The translations under genes were made by a program, and so were the position numbers. Positions 55,640-64,000 of a stretch of DNA of 64,000 nt are shown piece by piece. Every line of letters begins with the position of its first letter. Within the stretch, counting starts at the first letter, position 1. The DNA is from Dryocosmus kuriphilus (Eukaryota; Arthropoda; Insecta; Hymenoptera; Cynipidae). Below the pieces are notes generated by a model that saw only the letters and a program-made list of their open reading frames with translations, did not search any database and had not been told where the DNA came from. Location of the stretch: positions 125,828,197 through 125,892,196 of the forward strand of contig CM076190.1 of the NCBI GenBank assembly GCA_038277395.1. Reading direction: 5' to 3'.

Positions 55640-56420
55640 TCAAAAAATCAGGGCTTCCTCGTTTATGTAAGTTAGAGATGACTTTCTTGTACTGTTTTCC
55701 CTGCACCTCTTCAAATTTTTGTTTCTTGCTTCTTGCGCCTTCTCTGATAATTGACTGATTGGAAGTACAAAAGGGTCAATTATTTTTGCGCTATGTGTGA
55801 GAATTTTGAGCATAGATACGGGCACGAAGAACTAACTGTACCTATATTTTTACGCAGTATCACTCGTAAACCTCTGGAAGCATTTAGTGTTATTATAGAT
55901 TTACCGGATGCCAAAACCTGCAAAATTATATACAAACTTCTTATCAGTTGCACATCAGCGCCGGTAATCTCACTGACCTTCTCGAAATTGTGAAAAAACT
56001 TTCGGGCCGTATTTCCATCGTTTGTGGAACCAGATCCATGTTTTATCACGTCTACGATTATTCCAATTTTTTTCGTACTTCATGTTGAATCGAACGCTTT
56101 TGTATATCATGGATTGCTTTCTCTCCTCCTTCGTTTTACACGCCCATCCTCGAAAGGGTAAGCGATAGGAAATGTGTGGAATGCATTTCATGAAACGAAT
56201 CCATGCATGCGAAGTCTGTAATTCGTACTGAAATGCATCCACGTTTTTTTCCTTAGCCCGTGTTATTTCTAAGCGGTTCATTTCAGAAGACTTTGTTTCA
56301 CAAATAGTGCAGTTGAAGGAAGAAGGCATTTGAGTGACGATTTGGCACACTTTATCATCAGCCGTGGCACATAGAGCAAAAGCTTGGTTCTTTTCAAGTC
56401 AGATATCGAGCCTAAATCAA
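55640..56420 (-). pseudogene. Transib/RAG1-like transposase, decayed copy
   Basis: Minus-strand pieces in order: SSFNCTICETKSSEMNRLEI (zinc-type C-x2-C), SHAWIRFMKCIPHISYRLPF, GSGSTNDGNTARKFFHNFEK, and ILTHSAKIIDPFVLPISQLS followed by EKAQEARNKNLKRCRENSTR. These align in order with the better copy at 61671-63906. The Glu in QEARNK fits the third catalytic residue of the RAG1/Transib core. At least three frameshifts break it, and the N-terminal half and first Asp motif are missing. It lies inside the 5.1-kb inverted-repeat element. Confidence 0.68.
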
Positions 56421-56603
56421 GAAGCAGCACTTTCTAGCCAAAAAAGACTTAAATTGGGTTTCTAGAGAAAAAAAACAATTACATGAATTTACCCCGGAGA
56501 AGCTTGAATTGAGACCTGAGAAACATAAGACACAGAAGAATAAGTCCAGCTTTTTTCTGTGTACAAATAGGTTCATACTCGACAGAATAGGTCATTTCAT
56601 TTA
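56421..56603. other. Spacer, no gene recognised
   Basis: Short sequence between the transposase relic and the nested small element. Confidence 0.3.
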
Positions 56604-57445
56604 GGGCCAGTTGATCCATCTTCCAATAATGTTACAAATAAATTTATCTACCAGATAGGGAATTTTCGTGTTGATCCACCTTTGGAAAGCGCTATCTGGC
56701 GCTATCCGACAGATAAAGTCGCAGTTATCCGACAGTTAACTATCGGCCGGTCGAAGTGGCCAATAACGCTTTATCCATCAGTTAGCGCCATATTTAAAAG
56801 AAAAAGGGAGGTTAGAATTGGCTGAAAATCAACATAATGAACATGGAAGACAGAAATTATTATGATGGCATCAAACAGACCGGTATGTATATATTTACTT
56901 TGAAAAAATGTGAATTAAGGTTATACATGCCCCATTAATTTTTAGTGCTTATTAAAAGCTGAAGAAAGGTGATGAATAAACATTGGCTTAAACGGCCTCA
57001 ACAATTTTGTTTATTAACATTTTTAAGTGATATTAGTATTTATTTAGAAACTTTTACGTAACTAGCATAAAAATCTATTACACATAACTTTTAAAAAATG
57101 TACAATAAATATGTAATTATTGATAGTTTTATATTTTGACAACATATACACAATATAACCTCCAAATACACATGATTTTTTTCATTCTCTACAATTTGAA
57201 AATTTTGCATTTATGTTTATTTACAGGATATTAACCTCTCTGTCACATCTCTGGTCACATATAGGCCCTTCATACGAAGAGTACTCGTATTCCCTATGTA
57301 TCCCTATATATCTGAAGGGTAACTATCTGCCACATAAATTTCAGTGGATCAACCCGAAGTCACTATCTATCAGATAACTCGTCTGATAAATTTATTCTGC
57401 TAGATAGCTATCAGGCACTTTATTGGAAGGTGGATCAACTGCCCC
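56604..57445 (+). mobile_element. Non-autonomous element with GGGCCAGTTGATCC ends
   Basis: Inverted ends of about 27 bp: GGCCAGTTGATCCATCTTCC at left and its near-complement at right. Sub-terminal CTATCxGxxAGATA motifs occur at both ends. The interior has a possible first exon at 56843-56882. Target duplication not determined. Confidence 0.65.
56843..56882 (+). CDS. Possible first coding exon in the small element (13 codons)
   Basis: ATG opens MEDRNYYDGIKQT and the frame ends at ACC-G before a strong donor, GTATGTATAT. Upstream is AATCAACATAATGAAC, a fair start context. No second exon was found before the element ends, so it may be a leftover from an autonomous parent. No family was recognised. 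Confidence 0.25.
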
Positions 57446-57840
57446 TCAGATTGATTTTTCTCGGCTTCAGTAGCTTAATTTGGCTCTTGATATTTTTTGC
57501 TTCCGTTAAAATTTTTTCCTTTTCCTCTTGTCTTCATAATGAAATAAAATAGGCAGACGAGAGTTTCGAGAGGAATGCTGAGGATTTTGCCAGATTGTTG
57601 TTTCATCATCTGCAGTTATGATGAGAGATATAGAGTCACCATTGACATCAAAAAAGGATTTGAGATTGAAATCATTGTATTTTCAGATTTTTGTTGATAT
57701 TGATCTAAGCCAAATGTGCCATCACAACCGTATTTCACTTTTATTTTTAAATTTTTCGTATGTTCACAAGGTATAATATTGATAATATCATCAGTTTACA
57801 ATACTTGTCCAACGATATGATCAAGTAGTTCTTAGTCCCT
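57446..57840. other. AT-rich stretch, possible transposase scraps
   Basis: No clear frame. Minus-strand fragments such as KIKVKYGCDGTFGL (near 57700) may belong to the same Transib-like protein but are too short to assign. Confidence 0.25.
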
Positions 57841-59290
57841 GTTGCGGTAATAGAACAGCTAAATTTTGAACAAAAAGATTAACGTTGAACCAAAGATAGT
57901 TGAATTTTCAAGCAAAAAGGAAATTAGTTTTTAACGTAATGGTTTAATTTTTATCTATAGAAGTCAAGTTTTTAATAAATTAGTTAAAATTTCTACCAAA
58001 CCAAGAAGGATTTTCAACAAAATCATTGAATTTTCAATCGAAGAAGATGAACTCTCAAAATCAAAAATTTAATAGCTTGATTTGCAACCGAGAATAAAAA
58101 ATGTTCACCCAAGAATAGGAAAGCTACATTTTGAACAAAAAAATAAGTTTAAATGAAAAATATTTGAAGTTTCAACCAAAAAAAAAATTAATTTTCAATG
58201 AAATAGTTTAATTTTTAACAAAAAAGGTACATTTTTAACAAAATAGTTGAATTTCCAACTTTTACATGAAAAATATAACAGCTGAAATTTCAACCAAAAA
58301 ATCTGAATTTTTAATAAAAAAAAGACAATTAGCAACAGAAAGAGTAAACTTAATTAAAAAGTAGTTATATTTTCAACAACAAAAAAGGAAAAAAAAGAGA
58401 GAAGAGTAAAAAAGAAAAAAAAAGGTAAGTAAATTATAATTCATTTATTTGTTTTAAAATATAACTTTCCGATAAAAAATTTAAATATTTGTGCTGAAAG
58501 TTAATTTTTTTTGGTTCAAAATTAATCTTTTTCGTTCAGAATTTAGCTAATCTTTTTTTTGGGTTAATTTGTTTATTTTTGGTTAAAAATTAAACTATTA
58601 AGTTTTTTATTTTGAAAATTGAACGATTTTGTTGTAAAATTCAGTTCAAATTTCAGGTTCAAAATTCAGTTGTTACATTTTTTGTCGAAGTTTTTTATTT
58701 TAGAATTCAACTACTTTGTTCAAAGTTCATATATTTCAGTTAAAAATTAAACTATTGCATTTTTTGGTTTTAAATTAATCTATTTGGTTCAAAATATAGT
58801 ACTTGCTAAAATGAATATTCCCCATGTTAATTATTTAGTATAAAAAAAAAACCTTTGCAGATTGAGATGAAGTACTTCTTTTATGGAAGATTCAAATATT
58901 TTGGATCAAATTTTAATACTTTTTGTTGAACTGTTATCTTTCTTTGGTGTAAATTCAATTGGTTTATTGAAAATTTCTTTTTTTAGGTTCACAGTTCAAC
59001 TAATTTTGTTTGAAAAGAATTTGTTTTGGCTCAAGTCAATTCTAACATTTTTGTTTGATAATTCATCTTCCTTTTTTTTGAAGAATCTACTACTCTCTTC
59101 AAAATTTGTCTTTTTTTAGTTAAAAAAATTAGTTGAAAAACTTACATAGATGAAAATTCTTTTTTTGTTGTTGAAAATATAATTATTTTTTAGTAAGTTC
59201 ACTTTTTTTGAATATTTAACTTTTTTATTATTAAATATTCAGATATTTTGGTTGAAATTTCAACTTCTAACTGCTGTTTAACGCCTTCTA
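57841..59290. repeat. Divergent A-rich and T-rich repeat tract
   Basis: 57850-58400 is made of phrases like ATTTTCAACCAAAAAAG; 58440-59290 is made of the complementary TTTGGTTGAAAATT type. They meet at a purine tract (58380-58430), so the two halves form a loose inverted pair. 58815-59270 is copy 2 of the repeat at 7330-7810. Confidence 0.65.
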
Positions 59291-59725
59291 GGTTTAAGTT
59301 AACATTATTTTATTTCCATTTTCTCCTAAAAGTATTGGTTTACTGCATTTAAAGGTGCCCAATAAAGAAGATATAACTTTTGCTCACTAATTTGTTTATA
59401 GCAACTGAAATTTTCGTTTTATGAAATTAATGCTGCTGGATATTATTTTTAATAAGCTTTTTCCTCGACGTGGACCATTTTCTGTAAAATGAAAATTTTT
59501 GACTAAATGGCAGTCTTAAAAAGTAAAAAAAAGTTTTTTTTTTTACTTTTGGTATTAAATAAAAAATTTTTGAGAAAACGTTTCAAAATTGTCCTTCGTT
59601 GTAACGATGCGAAATTTAATAAGTACACTTGAATTTTTAAAAAAATGGCCAAATCGGATGAGTAGTTCAGTCTGAGAATGGATTTGTCCACAGAGGCTTT
59701 TTTGTCCCTCTCTGTGTCGACTGAA

Positions 59726-60320
59726 AGTCAGTGCACAACCCCTTGATATCGACAGACTATCTGCCATATTGAATCTCTCATTTAGAATTCCCAAATTTTT
59801 ATTTCAAAGTCGTAATCAGCGACCCAAGAAACTGCTTGTTAGTTACCCAGGTGGAAATACTGTATATAAATTTTGTACAGGCTATAGACAATCGGTTTTA
59901 TACAATTTATACACAAAATTGGTTATAAATTTAAACTTTATATAATCTATATACAATTTCTTTTAAATGCAAAATTGTATATAATTTATATCAAGTTTGA
60001 TAGTATTTTTTTTTTTTAACATTTTTATGCTCACAAATAGTGTTAAAATGACTTATTATGAAAAAATGGAAATAAAAAATGCAGTTTCTTATTATGTAAC
60101 ACAAAAGGATAACAATTTTATAACACTTAATTTAAATATAAAATAATTACGATTTTTTTCATACGTATTTAGAGGATAGCATATGCAATTAAGCACTTAC
60201 ATACATTACTTTTCCTCCAATTCGTCTTATAGGTACAATATGTACAGTGTACGTACATCGCATTGGAACTATAAATTTTGGAAAATTAATTCCTACTTCT
60301 CTAGCTTCTAGATTACTTGT
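59726..60320. other. AT-rich stretch, no gene recognised
   Basis: Holds AAAGTCGTAATCAGCGACCC near 59803 (also near 991) and short palindromic phrases like TATATAAATTTTGTAC at 59864. Confidence 0.4.
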
Positions 60321-60324
60321 ACCG

Positions 60325-60525
60325 AAACAGTTTATATTCAAAATGATGAAAAAATTTCTTCTTTTTTTGTCTCGTGTACAATTCTGACGCAAATACCGTT
60401 TCTCCTACTTGCTCTTTTGCAAATATTTCAAGATTATTTAAATCAATATTCTGAGTTGTATAAAAATTACTAATAACAGTAAGCTCATTCCCTTCAAAAT
60501 CTATTCGCAGGTTTTTCCGAGTAGT
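60325..60525 (-). other. Unrecognised open segment
   Basis: The minus strand stays open for about 66 codons (LRIDFEGNELTVISNFYTTQ, then VGETVFASELYTRQKK) without a start codon. The residue mix looks protein-like rather than random, so it may be an exon or transposon scrap. No family recognised. Confidence 0.25.
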
Positions 60526-61600
60526 TTAATCGTACAACGATAATCCCGACCTCATGGGACGGAAGGCCTCGAGTATCGCTACAATTGGCGATATCCTACA
60601 TGTGTCGTAAAGTTGATTTTAACATTTGCATGATTAGATTTTTAATTATATTTCTCAGGCGCTAGACACCCGGAAGGGGTGTCGCTCAAAGAGCACAAAA
60701 AAAAGTATACAGTATGATAACCCAAAAAGAAATTAGTGAAAAGACCCAAAAGAAAAATCGCACAGCTCAAATAATTAGTCCCGTGCTAGTTTGGAAGGAG
60801 AGGGATGTGGTGGCAGCGGAGAAACGAATCAGAATTTCATACTAACTAAGTAAAGAAAACTCAGGATTTTATAGAAAGGAAACAATGTGATAAAAATTTA
60901 TTATAATGAGGTGAAATGTTGATGTGAGGTAATATTTACATCTTCGGAAGGAATTAGGAGAAGATATGAAAGTATAATCATGTGCGTCGGCATGGACGCT
61001 TAAACGTATATCCGGCAAGGTCCTTGACTGCAAGGCAAAGTACATAGGTTTGACCTTATAGGCAAGTAATATCTACATTTCGATAGATTCCGCTCAACGT
61101 GAATTGACTCTATAAATTCTACAATACGTATCTCATCAATCACGAAAAATGGGAAAGAACGTCAAGAAAAATAAAAGAGGAATGAAACTTTCAATTTTCC
61201 CGAAAGCGTGACTCTACTCGCAACGACACACAATGGGATAAAATCCCAAAAAGCTGGCCAAAAATAGAAGTTGGTATTTAATTAGGTTGAAAATGGGGGT
61301 ACATATGTTTTTTGGGTCGCTAATGACGAATCAGTTGTTAGATTTTCTAAAAACAAGATGGCGGATACAAAATTGCAGATCAATTGCAAAAAATTTGACT
61401 TTTTTCAACAAATTTGGTGCACACAATTTTTTATGTCGCTAGAAAAAAAATTTTCAATCAAATTTTGCAGAAAAATGATGAATTCATAATGGCGGATGAT
61501 TCTTGAGACTGTTAAATTTTTATTTCTTACCACCAACGAGTGTTTTGGTCACATTTTACGATTTTTAAGTAAAGAAATAGGAGGTGCATTAAAATATTCA
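60526..61600. other. Non-coding stretch, no gene recognised
   Basis: No long frame or clear repeat. The phrase GGGTCGCTAATGACGAATCA at 61314 partly mirrors the TCGTAATCAGCGACCC motif seen elsewhere. Confidence 0.35.
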
Positions 61601-61670
61601 CAAATAAACAGTGTCGTCAAATTTTATTGAGTCCATGTTATTAAATAATACACAAATCATAAGATTACAA

Positions 61671-63906
61671 CTATTCAGTTTGAGAACCAGTACCAGAGGA
61701 ACTGCCACTATCATCTTCGTCTGTTGAATTATTTTCTGAACAATCAAGTTCTTCAATTGAAGATGGAAGTACCAGCTCAATAGCGTCTTCTGACATTGGT
61801 TTCGTTCTTTTGGAACGCACATTTCTTAAGCTAGAAATTCGCGGATCTGAAGCTATTAAAAGCCTCCGAAAAATATCCTCCAAATTTTTTTGTCTGCTGC
61901 ATTTGCGTGCGAAACCTCGACCGTAATTTTTTATGAATTTATTGCATGATTCTTGTGCTTCTTCTGACATCTGGCCAATCGGGAGTAGAGCAGATTCGAT
62001 AATAATCGGTCCGTGAATAAGGATTTTATGCACGCTTGTCGGCATATAATACCAGGGATACAGTTCAACAAAGAGTCAAGCTGTATCCAAAGCGAAAGTT
62101 TCGAATTTCTCTGTATCGACTTTAACACCGCAAGAAATGACTTGGAGAATCACGTAACGTTTTTTCATTAAATGTTCGTCAATTCCCGTTATAGTAGAAG
62201 AAATAGTGTGATTCTCGAAGAAACGCCTTGCTGTGTTACCATCATTTGTACTCACATAACCGGGCTTTGGTTGTTCAACAATCAAACCAAGTTGCTCACG
62301 AAAATCACGTTGGATTAGTTTTTTCCTGTTTTCAAAGATTTCTTTATCAGCAGCACCACGAATCTGCCATTTTTTAATTTCAAGACTATATGACAAATGC
62401 AGAAAACATTCGAGAAATCTTATCCAGGCATGGAGTGAAGAAATGCCGAATTTTAAATTCTCTTCAAATATTGGCCGTTCCAAAATACTGTCTATATCGT
62501 TGAACATTTTTAAAGTCGCCAAACAGAGATAACAGCGAAGGCTTGACGAAACATTAGCCATGGAATTGCAAACTTTACCGTCTACCATCGTTAACGCAAT
62601 CTTGTAATTGACAATTACTTCTTTGCCATTAATAATCGTTCGAAATGGAGAAAGATTCCTCTCCTGTTCCTGAATTTTATCAACTTCTTCTCGAGTTACT
62701 TCAGCAGTTTCTTTCAAAAACTGAATTTTTACAGGACGACAATATCGCGTTGACGATGGTAGCGGATTTTTCCAAACAATTGGTTTGGAATTCGTTATTT
62801 CACCCACTGACGAGATTTCCAATGGAACAAATGAAATAAAAAAAATGCTCTCATCGGTATTACAATCTTCAATGTTCAATTTTTGCTTATAGTTACTTTG
62901 TCCAGAAGTCCCTTCACAGCCCCATTTTCCTATCAAGGTTAAATTGCGAAGTGTCTCAGACGAAAGGCTGTTAATAACATCAGATTGACTCATTATTATA
63001 CGACTAACAGTATGGTCTAATAAGCCTTGAAGTGAGACAGAGGCTTCACTTCCAGACAACGTCAGTTCTGAATCGTCGGGGTAACAATTTTTCCTTGCTT
63101 CCAGAACATTTTTATAAATTCGGATATAATTTACAATGCTTTACTCGGCTGCTTTGTGCGAGAATTTGATACTGATTCTTTGACAATCCACATTCAATCA
63201 TCAATCATAACGCCTCGTCATTAGTAAGTCGCTGTTCATGAAAGAAATTTATTGATTTTCTGTACCTTCGAGACTTTGATGGGCTGCTGAGCGTGATATC
63301 CTTTAAAACATTTGCCGCGTCCAATTTACCTTCCGCCCTCAAGTTCATCCGCGTTGCGTATGCCAGTTCTTTGCTGCACCGTTCGGTTCGAATGTCCTCA
63401 GTTTTTCTCCGTTTCGATCTTTCACTCGAGTTATCGAAGTCGAGCGTAGGACGGCCGCGGCTGCTAGTCGATGCCTCTGGGACCGATTCGGGAACTGAGA
63501 TGACGGGCTTGTTTAACCAGTCCTTGAATCGTTCCAGGAATCTACATTCCATTCGATTAACTTCCTGCCACTTTGTGTTGATTTGATTTAAACAAACGCG
63601 AACATCCGTTTTAGATTTATTGTTTAACGCGAAATCACTTTTCAGTTTCAGACCGATATTTTCTTCCACTGTTTTATAAATTTCTATTGCTTTCTCACGA
63701 AAACGACCTTTACACAGGTTGAACAGGTCCATTCTCGATAATAAGCAAACGTCTCTTGATCCTGAATGCCCAAGTAACGAATTATCATTGTCCTTACCTT
63801 CATTAACTTCAGCCATTTTGCAGAATTCAAAAAAACTGATTAATAACTGCACAGCACAGTATTTTGACGGAGCGTTTTTTCTATACCTATGACGCGTCGT
63901 ACGCAA
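61671..63906 (-). pseudogene. Transib/RAG1-like transposase, nearly full length, one stop and two frameshifts
   Basis: N-terminal part 63906-63205 has a charged region (GRPTLDFDNSSERSKRRKTE) and ELAYATRMNLRAEGKLDAA. An in-frame TGA follows TNDEAL; the frame then reads through CGLSKNQYQILAQSS, shifts near 63110 to VLEARKNCYPDD, and continues in the 327-codon frame to 62076. That frame has ALTMVDGKVCNSM (first Asp), RCYLCLAT (C-x2-C), SSLHAWIRFLECFLHLSYSL and STNDGNTARRFFENH. A second shift leads to 62045-61671: VHKILIHGPIIIESALLPIG, then SEEAQESCNK with the third acidic residue. This motif order parallels the RAG1 core, where an NGNFARK stretch and a SEGNESGNK stretch occupy the same places. 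Transib elements are the known relatives of RAG1. The termini were not found. Confidence 0.72.
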
Positions 63907-64000
63907 CGCTCTCGTCTGCTATATTCTAAGTTAAAGATTAGGTTAGATTTCCGAGCCAGAGTGAGTTTGTTTCTAGATTCCAATGTAGCCAACGGTCAAG
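63907..64000. other. Window end, flank of the Transib-like gene
   Basis: Too short to interpret. No terminal inverted repeat with the Transib-type CACxxTG start was seen. Confidence 0.3.

Larger units (their letters stand above)
54575..59725. mobile_element. Element with about 400-bp inverted repeats, 5.1 kb
   Basis: The left arm (54575-54990) and the complement of 59290-59725 share CTACTCATCCGATTTGG, CATCGTTACAAC, AAGACTGCCATTTA and AATATCCAGCAG. The arms are about 80% alike. The interior holds the decayed Transib-like transposase, a nested small element and T-rich repeats. No target duplication was established. Confidence 0.6.

Overview
The window looks like a stretch of insect nuclear DNA. 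It is AT-rich, has GT-AG introns and eukaryotic transposons of many classes, and no sign of bacterial gene density. Hymenoptera is my best guess from the mix of transposons, but nothing here fixes the order or species. Almost all recognisable coding sequence is broken transposon. I found one intact-looking host-type gene and one host-type gene destroyed by an insertion.

Left part (1-10.5 kb): a non-LTR reverse transcriptase fragment, a remnant that looks like a CMC/EnSpm-type transposase, and an inverted-repeat block (1283-4037) with a 0.5-kb palindrome and a repeat copy that ends in GCGAAGC-type mini-hairpins. Then comes a cryptic three-exon gene (4469-5989) predicted to encode a 266-residue secreted protein: signal peptide, pentapeptide repeats, then a cysteine-containing C-terminal domain. 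A 5-kb AT-rich tract with short tandem repeats follows.

10.5-20.6 kb: nested insertions. A complete 2.7-kb pogo/Tigger-like element (two nonsense codons) sits inside a smaller inverted-repeat element. A SAM-domain gene on the minus strand is cut in an exon by an inverted pair of Penelope-like elements, with a 16-bp target duplication. One Penelope arm is itself interrupted by a 1.3-kb mariner (two nonsense codons). Matching ACACGGAGAAA-type ends at 9.1 and 20.6 kb point outward and may delimit an older element carrying the SAM gene.

20.9-36.5 kb: a decayed mariner, a decayed hAT transposase, and a Jockey-like non-LTR element split in ORF2 by a 9.2-kb Ty3/Gypsy LTR element on the opposite strand (GAAC target duplication). 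Its gag and pol carry several frameshifts, and its right LTR is shorter than its left one.

36.7-52.7 kb: a 16-kb AT-rich block bounded by matching 17-bp inverted ends, each abutting a (TA)n tract. It holds tandem repeats, a 1.4-kb near-perfect palindrome with a GC-rich loop, about 11 copies of a 376-bp satellite, and a longer repeat unit. The satellite monomer looks like a deletion derivative of that longer unit, which also carries the GCGAAGC hairpins.

52.8-64 kb: a GC-rich island, a BEL/Pao gag remnant, an inverted-repeat element with about 400-bp arms that encloses a decayed RAG1/Transib-like transposase and a small element carrying one candidate exon, and at the right end a second, better-preserved Transib-like transposase with one in-frame stop and two frameshifts. 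No rRNA, tRNA or CRISPR array was seen.
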